From Sclerurus mexicanus (taxonomy: Eukaryota; Chordata; Aves; Passeriformes; Furnariidae): a stretch of 64,000 nucleotides of DNA. Of this stretch, positions 1 through 13,609 are shown piece by piece. Location: the NCBI GenBank assembly GCA_013396755.1, contig VWZF01003613.1, positions 518,433 to 582,432 of the forward strand, given 5' to 3'. Both the position numbers and the translations under genes were made by a program. Position 1 is the stretch's first letter; each line of letters begins with the position of its first letter. The notes below the pieces were generated by a model. That model had not been told where the DNA came from, searched no databases, and saw only the letters and a program-made list of their open reading frames with translations.

Positions 1-438
1 CTTATTTATAACCAAACAAACCCACCTACCATTTAAGTAATATTAAAGCTAATCTTCTAGAATAAGGATTGCAAACTGTGGTGTGTAAAAAAAATAATTA
101 AAAAAAATAAAAAGCACAAATATTTCCCAGATGTTCTTTGGTTAAATTTCTTACTTCTATAAATAATTTTTTGTATAATAATGGTCATCTCTCATCTCAG
201 GTAAAGTTTCCTAGTGTAGATACAAGGGTGTTAAACTGTTAAAGATAAGGACCAAAGTGCTGGCTTAGAACTAATTCCAAAATCAAAACCTATGAAGATA
301 TTGAGCTGGGGTATGAGTAATGAATAAAAATGAATCAGAATTGTTTGTTTACATGCACAAACTCAATAGAATTGGTATGGCAGCACAGAGAAAGGACAGA
401 GAAAGCAAAGTGGGAAGTGAAGCGGCACTTTATCCTAC
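1..438. other. AT-rich intergenic or intronic DNA, nothing recognised
   Basis: AT-rich sequence with A-runs near 88-112. A 78-codon frame opens at 320 but runs on into the LTR that begins at 439, and it resembles no protein I know. I see no repeat family or regulatory site that I can support. Confidence 0.6.
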
Positions 439-1002
439 TGCGCTGGTTTTGGTTGAGATAGAGCTAATATTCTTCACAGTAGCTAGTATGGGGCTGTGTT
501 TAGGATTTGTGCTGAAAACTATGTTGATAACACAGGGATATTTTTGTTATTGCTGAGCAGTGTTCTCACAGTATAAAGGACTTTTCTGCTCCTCATCCCA
601 CCCCACCAGCAAGGAGGTTGGGAGTGCACAAGGTTTTGGGAGGGTACACAGCCTGGACAGCTGACCCCAGCTGATCAAAGGGATAATCCATACATATGGC
701 ATCATGCTCAACATATAAAACTACAGAGGAAGCAGGGAGAAGAAAAGAGTTCAGTGATGGTGTTTGCCTTCCCAAGTCACCATTACATATGATGGAGCTC
801 TGCTTGCCTTTGAATGGCTGAACAACTGCCTGCCCATGGGAAGTCATGAATGAATTCCTTGTTTTGTTTGCTTGTGCGTGCAGCTTTTGCTTCACCTATT
901 AAACTGTCTTAATCTCCACCCAAAAATTTACTCACTTCGGTTTTTTTTTCCCTCAACCCAGTGAGACGGGGGTTGGAGGAGAGTGAGAGAGCAGCTGTGT
1001 GG
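439..1002 (+). mobile_element. Avian ERV-L-type LTR (copy A), probably a solo LTR
   Basis: Long terminal repeat of an endogenous retrovirus family that occurs three times in this window. Read on the plus strand, it shares ordered blocks with the reverse complements of the copies at 40.1 and 59.8 kb: the start with 'ggttgagatagagctaat', the 'cagctgaccccagctgatc' block, 'cttcccaagtcaccattac', 'ctgcccatgggaag' and the tail 'gtgagagagcagctgtgtgg'. The likely start is the TG at 439. A TATA-like 'atataaaa' lies at 713-720, and the likely polyadenylation signal 'attaaa' at 898-903. The usual LTR end (GGGGTTAAACC...CA) is not recognisable after 1002, so the 3' end is eroded or truncated. No internal retroviral sequence in this orientation follows it. 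The family name comes from memory of bird genomes; the homology among the three copies is seen directly. Confidence 0.82.
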
Positions 1003-2929
1003 AGGAACAGTTTCAGTTATTTAAGAGAAGTTCTGAATTAATTAAGTTATGATCACAGAACTAAAATTACTTTGTAGAAGGTGCTCTTGTTTAGAATATA
1101 TTTGTTATGTGCAAGTGGAATAGAAGAGTAAAAGGCTTTACATATGTTTGGTGCTTAAAAATAACATTTTCACAAGTCTAGCAGGAAATTATAAGTTAAA
1201 TCTGTATGAACAGATTATGAACTGTATGAACAGAAAAATGTGAATTCCAAGTAAAATTATTACATTATGTATTTCAGAAATTTGTAATTAAGAAACTCTA
1301 ATGTATACATTGGCTTAGAGGATTAGAAAAAAAAAACCCAGACATTTAAAATATTAAAAAGTAGCATATAGCAAATGAAGTCTGGAATTTTTTATCATTG
1401 ACTATACATTAAAAGCTATGGAAACAGGAGGCAAAAAAGACAAAATATCTCACTATTAATTTGGAAGATAAAAGAAAATATATTTTAATTATGCTAAATG
1501 ACAAATCTGTCAACAGCAACACAAAGCTCATAGAAATATATCATAATCATAGCTCATCAGTATTTGGGAAAAGTGTGGTAATAAAGGCATTACATAGAAT
1601 AAGAATTACCTTCCACTTCATCAATAATTTCAAATGGCAGTGCACTTCCCTAATTTAGTAGTTTGAAAATTATGATTCATTTAAGTTACTTGAGAATGTT
1701 AAGAGAGTTTATTGAGAAGTTTTCTGGATCATTAGTAAAGGTCCTCAAAAGCCTTAGACCTTTACAAGATACTTATTTAGCATGAGACTAAGCATTTAAA
1801 TTAAAAATAAATGTAAAAAAATAACACTGTAAACATTGGTTGAAACCAATTTTCAGAGCATTATGAATTTTCAAGTGTTACTTTCGGTCAGATTCAACTA
1901 CTCTATTAAATTCAACAGAAAGGTACTAGAAAATTTTAGAGGTATTCTCTATCATCATCACTGTAGCTCTGTACCTTGCACAAGAAGTTTAAAATCTGTT
2001 TTAAAGTTCAAAATTTGAAAGTGTAAAATCCAAAACTTTGCATTTAGGATTTAAAAAAAAAAAAGGATATTCCAAAATTATGCATTGTGTTATATTTTGT
2101 GGTCTATAAGAAAAAGTTTTCCATGAAAATGAGACTCTAACTTCCCATGGCTACAATTCTATAGGAAGTATTTTCATTGTAAAAGCATTTATGTATTCAT
2201 ATTAAGCAACATCTGCCAATAATTAATACAAAGAGATTTAAAATAAAAAATACTTTTGGCTGTTGCTTACAGTAGAAGACAAATTTAACCACATAGCACA
2301 ATCTGTGACTAGACTTAACTTTGCAATCATGAGCTTATAGTGACACGGCTGACTTTAAATACGGCATGTTACAAATACTGTTAGTGACTGAGGCAGCTGT
2401 TTGTCATCTTTGCCAGCAGCCTAAGCTGGCACTTACTCATGCTAACGTGAAACTGTCTTCTGTGATATAGAGCTATTTTCTCCCCACTTTTCTGTCAGAC
2501 CTTTAAAATGGATTGATTTTTATTCCATTGCATTATCACTGTTGCCTCTACACCCAAATCTTTTGAGCCCTTTGAAGGTCCAACATCTTCTACTAACTTC
2601 TCAGACTCCTAGCTTTGCTCCAGTATCAGGAAGAATTCATCCTTGTGCTACATGCAATATGATTTGTGAATGCAAATTATCTTTTTCAGCTATGTGTCTT
2701 TGTTTAGGAATGGTATTCCCCAGTTCAGTGCCCCCACCAAGACTCTTCAAAACTTCGCTACCTTGCTCCCCACCTTTCTCCTCCCCTTCCTGCTCCAGGG
2801 ATAGAGTTGAGAATTGGAGGCCCCATCTACTACACCATCTATCTCACGCACAGACCCTACACCTTCCAACTATACACATATACATATAAATATAAATATA
2901 CATAAGAACAGGTATCATTTCCATAGTCA
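1003..2929. other. AT-rich DNA, no gene recognised
   Basis: Mostly AT-rich unique-looking sequence. The 2540-2830 part is more C-rich and has a 115-codon frame that resembles no known protein. A short TA-rich low-complexity stretch with repeated 'tatacatataaatataaa' lies at about 2872-2902, next to the end of the retroviral remnant. Confidence 0.55.
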
Positions 2930-4330
2930 GCATGTGTCACCTTTTCCTCATTTGATGATAATAATCCAAAATTTTCACCATCTGGCCAGTTCGAGATGAC
3001 TTCCAAAATCCTGGGATAATTGGGGCTTCCTATTCAAGCTCACTATGTGATCTGATGGAAGGGATTTTCCCTTTGAACATCCAGCCCAGCACTGGCAGTC
3101 AGAGTGCCAGGAGGAGCTGTGCTTGAGTACCGATCACTTCTGAAGCAGCTCGAACCCCTTCATAAGGTTCATTTTCATTTGGGATGTAACAGACCCTTTA
3201 TATCCCCAATTCCAGAACTCCAGGGATCATTCTCAAGTCTCCCCAGGTACTTTTTTCCATAGACTCCTAGGAGGACCATTCTCTCTGTCAGCAGTATAGA
3301 GCACATTTTTCACATCTTGTCCTGTCCTGACTGGCCCAATGGCTACTGCATGAACAATCTCTTATTTAATTTGTTCAAAAGGTTGTTGTTGTTCAGGACC
3401 CTAATTGAAATCATTCTTTTCTGTGTCACATGACAAAGAGGCCTAACAATCTGACTGTAATCTGGAGGAAAGCATGTGTTTCCTTCTTCCTGATTGGTGG
3501 GGACATAGCTGCTATTTTGTTGACCACATCCATTGTAATCCGAAGACATCCATCTTGACATTGATTGAATTGTTGGAGGTCCTTGGACAGTCTTTCCATG
3601 GACAAGACACAAGTCCATAGTGAGGAAGAGATACTTTCTTTATATAGCCAGAGTCTGACAATCGAATTATCCACTCCTTGGTTTCCTTCTTTCCATGACA
3701 TCACAGCCAATGAGATAGCATACAGCAATGGTGTGCTCCATAGGAACTTCCACCACATGGTTTGTGTACAGTGGATTTTGTCTGGAATTATAGGGGATTG
3801 CTTGTTATTTGAATCCTTATACATCCAACACAGCTAAGGTACTAGATACTTGCTTCATGCTGTTCCACTTGCCTCGGGGTACTACAAGATCATCCTTGAA
3901 AAGATACCTTTCCCTCATTCTTGACAAGAGTCGTCTCCAGAGGCTGAGAGTTTCTGTTCTATTCCCAATCCCTTTGTCAATGCCCGCATCCTGGATCAGA
4001 GATCCCAGTTTCTTGGCTTCATTACCATCGGGTTTCATATCATCAGCCATGATATTTCAGCACTAGAGCAGCCAGGTCACCAGAGGCTCACCCAACTGGC
4101 AGCTGAAATCTTTTTGCATATCTTGCAGCTCCTCTAGGGATAGGAACTATTCTGAAGGAGCTGTTTTCTCTTCATTCTTCACTAAGTGAACTGATTTGGT
4201 CTTAAATTTCTCCCTCTGTGTAGGGATTGCTGCTACTGGCACAGGTTGCTCCTCTGGTTCAGATGCAGTTTGAGTGGCCATGGTGCCTGTTGGTCTGCTT
4301 TCCATCTTCTCCCCCTGAAGGTGCTATCTA
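2930..4330 (-). pseudogene. Decayed ERV-L-type endogenous retrovirus remnant (gag joined to late pol)
   Basis: Minus-strand remnant of an avian ERV-L-like provirus. The 5' part (about 4330 to 3480) reads as gag. It has an ATG at 4281-4279 in a good start context (ACCATGG) and a long open frame that passes three in-frame stops, at 4147-4149, 4063-4065 and 4057-4059. A frameshift follows near 3822, after which gag-like sequence continues. The 3' part (about 3480 to 2930) reads as the end of the reverse transcriptase region ('PDYSQIVRPL' at about 3460-3430) followed by the RNase H region, with a further frameshift near 3415 and more stops. The expected gag C-terminus, protease and most of the polymerase between these parts are missing, so an internal deletion is inferred close to 3480. 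No env and no flanking LTR was recognised. It cannot encode a working protein. The assignment is by family resemblance read by eye. Confidence 0.75.
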
Positions 4331-7300
4331 GTAATGTGCAGTGTCCTCAGAGGTCTGAGGAAACTTGGTAAAAGAATGAAATTGAAATATATGTAAATAG
4401 CAACAGATCCCTGTTGTTTTGCACTAGATGAAGTGGGAACTTGAAAAGTTGAGAGATAATATTAATAATCTTATTAATTCAATTTTCTATCTCAGATGCT
4501 TTTGTCCTTGAGCACTCATACCCTTGGTATTTAGATATAGTTCATTATGATACCTAGACACAATCTCCTTTCCAAATACTCTCATTTCTGTTCTACAGGC
4601 CAATTTACATGTGCATTCTGAAATGGAATCAGGTAGAAGTACATTTTGAAATGGAGTTAACAAAAATGCATCATAAAATCCCATAGTCAAGTAGTATGGC
4701 ACATATGGGCACCTTCGCTCTTTAAAGTAACTTCAGTTAAATTAGAGTGTTATATCTATATTAGGTCAGGCTCTGTCCTACACTTATCATGACAGTAGCT
4801 GAAATGCTTTATGCATTATGATCTTCCAAACAGATCCAGTATGAAATGTGGAGAGGGAAAAGAACTGGATAAAGAAACATTTGGAGAAGAACACCATTAA
4901 ATGTAATATGTACATTGCACCATGTTTAGAGACATAACATTTTAAGACAACTGGAATTATAAAAAATCCCCAAACCCATAACATAAAGCTCCAAGAAGTG
5001 GACAAACACTAATTATGGCCCAGAAGTCCTGCAACTGAGAAACCCCAGGCAAGATACTTCACATCTTTATCTCTAGTTCCTTTCTACTTCATATCCAACT
5101 CGTTCAAGTTCTTTTCTACTTCATATTTATTTCATTCAATTTTTATCTTCTTGACAGGAACATCCACATACCACAGTTTTGGATGTGAGAAACAAACAGA
5201 ACAGAGATGCTTCAATTTAATTCCACTGCTCTGTTAGTCCTTTTCCTAGAACAAAACTAAACAAAAATGAAAACAAATCCCCCCAAAACCCCAAAAGAAA
5301 CAAAAACTCCAAACAAAAAAATGCATCACAGGTTGAATTGTGTCCAAACTGTCTGTCACCACGGAAATTGGAAATCATCTTGGTAAGAAAGTGCTACATT
5401 ATGTCTACTAATATTTCAGCCAAAGTACAGTCTGTAGCAGTGAAGATTTTGGAAGAACTTCATCCCATGACCTGAGAGCTGTTCAGTACATCCTGTAATT
5501 AATGCTCTCAGTTGCCACTCACTGAAAATCCAGAAGAAGCTGAAGAAGTTTGTCATTTCACAGAAAATACTCAGTACCTTTGCATTGTTAGGTCTTCAAG
5601 CAGTATCTAAGAAACATCTCTTGTTTCCCTCTGGTAACATTAATTTACGTATTAAGGACACTCAGTTGTTAATATTAATGACATAAAATGAAAGCTCAAT
5701 CCAATTTAGAAAATAGATTACTCTTGGTTGTGTTCAAGATGGAGTGCCTTTGGAAGGTCTGGAACAAGTTGTTGAAATAATTTAATGAGCCATACTGGGA
5801 GTTAAATATTTCAGTATTTTTCAAAATGAAGCCTTTCTGATCATTCAGTGGAAAGAGCTTGTGGGTTTTGCATTTGTATTTCAGACTAGACAAACTCAGT
5901 TTGTCTTCAGCATGTAGGATGACCTTTTTTCTTTTTTTCTCCTTTCCATTTAAGAAAATATATTGATTTGTACAATGGGAAAAACAGAACAGACATCTGC
6001 TACATATTACTCAAACAATGTAGGACACAGAATTATTGTGTCTGCATACAAAATACTAGAAGCAGATACAAAAACTTAAAGGTTTGGAAGAGTAGAAAGT
6101 ATGAAGTAATGACAATGTATCAATTGCAGAAGGATTGTAAAGTGGAAAATAAACTTTCACAGACATTTAACCTATTGTTTTAAAAGGCAGTTTTACCAAG
6201 GCATCAAATAGATCATTTAATTTCCTGTTGCCCTTAGTTTCGCTGTGTAAATAGAGATAAACCTGTACTTCAAATTCTTTATAAATCTTTAGAGGAAGTG
6301 CTTGTTCTTTCTTGTACAGTCTTGGATCAAAAAGAAATCTAAATTCTAGCCTTCTGTTTACTATTATTCCTATTTTAATGGAACTAAACTAAAAACATTT
6401 GCAGTCTAAGTTTTGAAAGCTGCAGGGTTTGTGAAGCTTTGAGTATTTTACAGCATCATTCCTGGCTGCCAGTACAGGCAGATGTAAAAATTTCCTCATG
6501 TTAGTTCATTTATACCTTGAAACAGGCAGATGTCAGGAGAATGCACAAGGGCAGAATTCATAATCTTGCTGACATCAATGTTAACATTGTTCCAAGAATT
6601 CAATATGAGCCTAATTCTGCTTCCATTAAAGTCAGTTAGATTTCATCTCTTGACTTAAACAGATGTAGGAATAGAGCTTAGGTGAGAGCTCTTGGAGAAC
6701 ACTCGCATTCACTCATTGTAAAACAAAATCATTTTCTTTAGGTTCTACTAGATGCCGATAGCAGTTTATCACACACTGCCTTCCACAGATGAAAATGTCC
6801 CCTTATTTACTGAAACAAGGTTTCTCATTTCCTATCTAGCATACTTATCATATGCCAGCATTTCACAGGACAGATAGAACCAGTCCCGTTCTGCCTTCCT
6901 CTTAACACTCCTTAATGCGACAGCAGCTCTCAGTCCCCATGCTTATTTTCTCCTTCAGCCAACTTTGATACAAGGCAAACAGGCTACCCCAACAGTTTCT
7001 AATTGTGTTCATAGTCTCTGATACTGTTTCAAGAGTGATTTTTTTACCATGGCCAGTGACATATGTCAGAAGTAGCCATGAAAAGGAACGCATTTGGACG
7101 ACAGATATCTTCATTAGCATATAGATGTAAACAGCTTGATCTTTAGCTCCCCACGGCACATATTTGTAGATGTAAAAATATTTTGACCTGGAAGATACTT
7201 TGCTATGGAAGAACATTTAGGCTTTAGGTTTTCTTTTCCTCCTTTCAGTGGGCAAAGCCATGTTACTTGTGCCACTTAGCAAGGATCCACCCAGGAAACT

Positions 7301-10300
7301 TTCTTCCGTCAGAGTCAAATAAGATATGTAATTAAGATCATGATATTTTATGCTGCCTCTGTCACCTGTTCCTAAAGGAACAATAAAAAAATTCTCTTCA
7401 AGACGAAAAAGCCATTACACTTTAAGGCATCACTTTGTATTTAAATATCCTTCTCTCCCTCTCTCTTCAGCTTTACATCAGCAGCCAGCCTAAATCCACA
7501 ATGGTTCTCAACCACCTCCTGCCAGATGCAGCTTGTAAAGAAAGACTTTGCAACCTCCCTACATAACAGCTAATTGCACATACAAGGAGAAAAGACAGCT
7601 TTTGCTGGTCAGATTAGAGGAATTTGTGTCCTCTTTTGCCTCTCTTTGGGGAGGGCAATGTTTGTTTTGTTTCAACTTTCTTGCCTGAAAATATTTCTGG
7701 ACTTCAGTCTTCTCTCTCTTCATGAAACAGTAAATGTATCTCTAGGACATTTTTACATTCTCATTACCAAATCCTTTATGCCAGAAAATGAGTATGCAAT
7801 CTCCCAAACATTCCCAGTTAGTGCTCATGAGGTTCAAACAAGATCCCTAAAAGCTACCAAAAAGGCCATTGGAAGATACAGTCTTTGACACCAAAACTAG
7901 GAGTTATCCCTAGACTTTGTGACTTTTCGGAGCCAGGAAAATCTCAGGTTCCAATTTCATTGAGACTCTACTTCCTTCATTAAAGATGAAAGAGCCAAAC
8001 AAGTAGCTTCTATTTTTATGTTCTTTTTATAACAAGCATCCCCTTTTTGTCTTCTTTGATTATATTGCTGTCCCCATTTACATGCACGAGTTAGAAAAAA
8101 CTAATCTGAGGCACTTGTAAGACATCTTCCTGAGAAAGTCATACTTTTTAAATGTGCTCATGAGTGAAATAAGAACATTGTTGTGAGGTAGAAAAGTAAG
8201 ACTTAACACTGCATTAAATAGAAAATCAAGCAACAAAGAATCTACAAGAATTTGTCACTCTTGACATAAGATAGTTATTAAACAAGGAAGCAAATTAATT
8301 TAGCTTGGGAATTCAATTACCTTATATTCACTGTTTTTATCTGATGTTTTAGTATTGATGGTTCAGGTTTTATAATCTGTAAAAAGGAAAAGTCTTACAG
8401 TATTTGCACAGAGTTTGCTGAAGGATTAGTTAATTATAAAACAGAAATAGGCCGAGCACATTTATTTTCTCAAAGTCAGACAGATTCATACCAGAGAAAC
8501 TATCACATTATTTATTTTCTGACCTTGACAAATATTGTATAGGGCACATTTTCTTTCTTTTTATTACATATTTTTAACACTTATGTGTTTACGTTCTATA
8601 TATTTAAAATATTTCATAAATAAATATGCCCTGAAGTTCTGGCTATCATTTAGCTTGCCTACACTGAAGCCCTACAAAAGACAGTTTCAGAAAGAGGTAT
8701 ATAATGGACTGGGAAATGCTTTCTACTTCCTGCTTTGCAAAATCCTTTCTATCAGCAACATGCATGGCAATAATTATTACAAGGTGTCACCCAGAAGCAT
8801 GACAAAATCATAATATGGAAATGTACATCCATCACAGTTGGTTTGAGTCATGATAAGACTGAAACTGATAGCACTGACAAATCTGTCACAATGAGTCATA
8901 ATGTTAAATACCAAAATGGCACCTGCGTTTTGTTGTGCTAACTTTGTTCAATTGCTACTTGCTGATATTCCTTTCACAAATTTCCTCTGTTTTGAGTTTC
9001 CCAAGATTCTGCTGAAAACTCTGTGCTGATGAACTGCATATGAATCAGAAAGCAGAATTATTTATATGATTTTATAGATTGTATAATGAATAATAGAGAT
9101 ATTTTAGAGATATAAGAAAAGAGATATCCAGATGGGATATGAGAGAGAAAATGGGAAACATTTGGTGGAGGGGTGAGGGAATTAAATATTAATACATATA
9201 TGAGTATAAAAAAATAGATGTTCCTGTATATAATGTTCTTAATGTTTCCATATAGCTACATATATAGCTCAAACTGGTACTGAACTTCAAGAGGAAGTTC
9301 ATCTAACATGAGATCCATAAAATTGACCTAGCAGTAATAAACTTCTAGCTCATTAAAAGACGAAACATTATACAGCATCATAAATGTATAATGCCTACTT
9401 GAGTCAAATATAAGGCATTTTCTTACACAAGTATAACACATTTCTTAATTCTGGGCCCAAATCCCAGAATTTGGGGAGTGAAATAAATTCCATAAGTTCC
9501 AAGAAAGATCTGCATCCCAACCCTCAGGCTTGGAGAGTAAGGCCAAAGCATACAGTAAAAAATCACAAAGATATTCAGGAAAAGTGCATTCCTGAGAGGA
9601 AATGTTCTCAGTACAGCAAACCAAAAGAAAAAGGCATTTGAAATAACCATAGGGAGTTTTGGATTGTGACCTGAGTAAAGCAAAGTGTGGGTAGATGACA
9701 AACATGAAAGCTTGGGTGGATTCTAATGGATGAATGATACAAATCAATGCCCATACCTTTCTATAAAGTGTTATATATTTGATATGCCAGAAATGTGTAT
9801 CTCAAGAGCATATACAGAACAAATAGAATTAAATCTGTATTACACAAACTGCTCTTACAATGGACAAGGCACAGAAATTCATCTGGACAGTGCTCTATTT
9901 GTATCAATTAGCTACAGGTACAAAAGATGGATCAAAAAAAAAAGGGTTCCTACTGAGGCTGAAGATAGAGATGCTAAGGAGGGTAAACAAATGCCTCTGA
10001 GATAACATTTGAAAGAGTTTAAGTCCTCTGTTAATGTGAGAAAATCCCAGAATTTCACTGACAACATCACTTGCTATCATGATTTGGGGAAGATTAACAA
10101 AAAAAGAATCTCAGTGGCGGATCACCAACTAAGACAACATTTGCAGCGCTTACTTTGCTCCAGCATTACTGAATTTGAAAAACAAACAAAAAAAAACATA
10201 ATAAAACCCAAACAAACAAATACATCATCCATTTTTTCACTTAGCTGTCTTCATTATTTTGTGGAGAACTTGCTTGAAAACATATAGTAGCATTTTCTTT

Positions 10301-11539
10301 ACCAGTATATTGCTACCTTTCCCCCGATACATGCATTTATGCACTTGTGAAAAGGTTCAGCAATTATTTAAAAGACCAGAAAAGAAAAACAGACAATCTG
10401 TAATGTCAGGACATGCAAAGTCTGCTCCAGCTGTCAACTCATTGACTGGTCATCTTATTCTTTTTTTAATGCTTTGGTCACTAAAGCTCTTCCAGTGGTC
10501 ACAGGTACAGGTTCAATCAGAGATGAGACAAAACTAGCATTAAGGTAGAAACACTTAGTGTGAAAGAGGAGTTTTATTATATTACATTGAGTAATTTTGT
10601 TTTACTTAACTCTAGATATCTGTGCTAAGTCACACCAACAGATCAGCAGATTGTTTTTTATGGAAATTTCAGAGATTCATAGCAGACTGAAAAATACTAG
10701 CACTGACAATTTATTCTTGTCTATACCCCTAAGGACACTATCCATCAAAATAAATGCCATCATATTTATGCTCCTTACATTAAGATTGGAAGAGATCTAA
10801 GACTGTAATGTGTTAAGAACAGTTGCATTTGGCCCAGAGGAACAGAAGAATAACAGTAGGGAAGACACATCCCCCATCAAAATAGGGATGGAAACCTCTA
10901 TTGATGCTAGCTTTATATCCCAATTGATTAGAAACAGTTCCAAAAAACTAAAATAATTGAAATAACATAAAGGGCTTCAAATTCACACAACTAAAGATAA
11001 TCTACTCACATTTTGATATTGTCATGGTATTCAACCATTGTCTGTTATATGATTTCTGAAACATTAAAATTGAGAGAAGTTCTGTACCATCATGAACCCA
11101 AACCAAACTGCTATTACAAAGCAGTTACATTTAAAAAAGGGATAGCAATCAAAGATAATTATGTTCACAATTTGTTCTGATCACTTCTGCTACACATATA
11201 TATCCATTTGATTTTCCACTAGACTTCTCCTTTTATCAAGAGATTTGAAATATATCAGCTGCTCCAATCGCATTGCAATCATTTTAGAATGCAACACAGC
11301 ATGCTGTAATGGAACCTAAACAATTCTACACTGTGTGGTTGTACAAAGAAGTTCTATAGCATTTTTCAAAACAGGGGCTTTAAGACTCTGAAAAGTATAC
11401 ATCTATCCCTTTTGTTTGGTTTTTTCCCCAGTGCCATCCACCAGAGAGAGATCCTCCACAACACCAGGAGAAGAGGACAAGACATTCTTCTCCTGCTTCA
11501 AGCAGCTGTAATTTCAAAAGGAAAAAGTCCTGGTTCTAT
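4331..11539. other. AT-rich DNA without a recognised gene
   Basis: Long AT-rich stretch. Small low-complexity items can be seen: an A/C-rich patch at about 5262-5322, a pyrimidine run at 5926-5955, a C/T run at 7445-7470, an A-run at about 9933-9943 and an A/C patch at 10174-10222. Frames of up to 104 codons occur on both strands with no resemblance to known proteins. No CR1, LTR or RNA gene was recognised. Confidence 0.55.
5076..5139. repeat. Two-copy tandem duplication, 32-bp unit
   Basis: Units 5076-5107 and 5108-5139 lie head to tail and match at 26 of 32 positions. They share 'ttctacttcatat' and the end 'ttcaa'. This is an old local duplication with no sign of function. Confidence 0.85.
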
Positions 11540-11772
11540 TGGACTGAATTATTTAGTCATGAGAATCTAAAACAAAGAGGCTCTATAGAGATGGAAAAAC
11601 ATGTGTGTTGATTGACAAACAAAGTCTTATTTACTGAATGTATTAAAAATTGTTGTTCCAGACACATTTCATCAAAGCAAAGCTCCATTCCTGGGAAAAC
11701 AGCTATATTCACAATCAAGACAGATGTACAAGCCATGTGAAATAAGGCTGCCACTGGACTGAATTATTTAGT
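11540..11772. repeat. 197-bp segment flanked by exact 18-bp direct repeats
   Basis: The 18-mer 'tggactgaattatttagt' occurs at 11540-11557 and again, identically, at 11755-11772. The 197 bp between them show no poly(A) or poly(T) end and match no family I know. The minus strand of the segment stays open almost exactly from one repeat to the other (about 65 codons), but without an ATG at its start, and I do not call it a gene. The layout looks like an insertion with a target-site duplication. Duplication followed by divergence is less likely, because only the 18 bp match. Confidence 0.8.
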
Positions 11773-13509
11773 TGTTTGCTAGAGACTTGATCAAATTCAG
11801 TCATCATGTAAACAGACAAAATTAAATGGGACACAGTTTGAGATGTTCTACATCCTGATCGAATTTGATAGTCTGTATGCATCGGAACTTTGGAAAAGCT
11901 AGTATAAGAATGGTATTCTTGCAGGGAATGTAAACTTGTGGGCATGTTTTGGATTAAATAAGTCCATAAGATTTAATAGCATCATTTAGAAAAAAGCAAT
12001 GATCAATCACGTATTCATGCAGGAGTTTGAATTTCCAATGTGGTCAACCCTTGTCTTTTGACAACAAAATGCAAATGTATTTTCAGTAACACATTTCTTG
12101 GATAGGTGAAGACTTATTCTCGTTATATATCTAGATCTAAGTAATTTCCCTTCTATAACATTAACTGCCTGCTTAATTTAATTTTACTCATTGCATTCCA
12201 ATTTATTCTTCCAACAGATTATTCTGAATTCTAGAAAACAACTTTTTATGCGACACATCTTCATGCAAGTAATGCAAGTAACAGAAGATACTGTGAAAAA
12301 TTCCTCATAGAAGATAGGAGTGCTTGAGAAGCGTAAATGTATTTAAACATTCCCAATACACCTAATTTCTCTTAGTATGATAACTAAACAATATGTGAAT
12401 TGAGTCTTTTCATACTGAGTCACCACATTACCTCTGTTGCAAATGAATAAATGGTGTGCTGGATTAAGTAGCCAATATTTAACATTTTTGTAGATTTTCA
12501 TTACTTTGTGTTGACAGTTGCAGATTCTGTATCATATACCACATAATTTTATTTGTATGTGATCAGAGCAATAACTTTTTACTCAGTTCTAATGGTTTCA
12601 GTTTTTAGCTCTTCATTAGCCAGAATAGCACAAAATGAAATGAAATGTGAAACTTTACAAAAAGGAATGAACTTGCCATTTTCTCCATATCTCCAAATCA
12701 ATTTTCTTCACTTTGTAAGAAACTGAAACCATAAATATAAAAGTTTTAGATTAAAGCATGATTATACAAATTTTACATTATGCTTACAAGATTCATAATA
12801 AAAGTGAAGGATGCACTTCATATCTTTTAATTATAGAATATAGATACTTTTATAAAATCTTATACAACTGGTAAGACAGAACCATACAATATGATAATCT
12901 AAAGCTATAGTGATTTTGTAGACTCTTCAATAAAAATGTGGAAACTGGATACATAAAGTTAAAGAAAGAGCAGAGCAAAACAAGCAGGAAAGTATAACAG
13001 TTTTATAATAGCCCAAATGGAAGAAGTATGACAAGATTCAAAGAAATTTAGTGGTAAAAAGCTATTGGCTAAGCATATAAGCATGTGTGTTATTGCTTAA
13101 GTAAAGACACACTGTTATGATTCATTGCATCCTAATATTTATTAAATCCAAAATCAAATTACGATTTCAATTGTCATCAAGCAATAAGAATATTGGTTTT
13201 GTGGGTTTTTATCTCAACAAGATGTATTTGTGCTTGCATAAAAGCAGGACCCATGAATGACACTTCTAAATCAAGGCAAACATTTTGAAGATGAAAACAC
13301 CTATTAAAAGAGAAATGTGCTCACTAATCAACAGTCTTAGCAGCTGTTAATCAATAGCACTGTCAGTGGACATATCTGTTCTTAAAGGGAAAAAAAAAGG
13401 ATAAAGAAAAAAAGGAAAAAAAAAAAAGGCAAAGATGACTGAAAGTTCCTGATAACTAAATCTGACTGAAGGCATTAAGTAACTGTAGTAGTAGCCCACC
13501 AGCATTGTT
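11773..13509. other. AT-rich DNA, nothing recognised
   Basis: AT-rich sequence ending in a purine-rich patch at about 13386-13432 with two long A-runs. There is no frame of note and no recognised repeat family. Confidence 0.6.
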
Positions 13510-13525
13510 TCACTAGAGGACGCTG
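13510..13525 (+). promoter_or_regulatory. CTCF-like motif, forward orientation
   Basis: 'tcactagaggacgctg' follows the vertebrate CTCF core (CCAC-AG-GGCGC pattern) closely, with an A where the core usually has G in the GGC part and T at the first position. CTCF is the zinc-finger protein that anchors chromatin loops in vertebrates. This is a motif match read by eye, with no occupancy data. A motif in the opposite orientation lies at 44788. Confidence 0.4.
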
Positions 13526-13609
13526 CTGTTCAGCTGAGATGCTGGGACAATGTTTCAACAAGTTTGCCCTAGTAGATCATTTGATATAGCTCAACATAAC
13601 AAAATGGGG

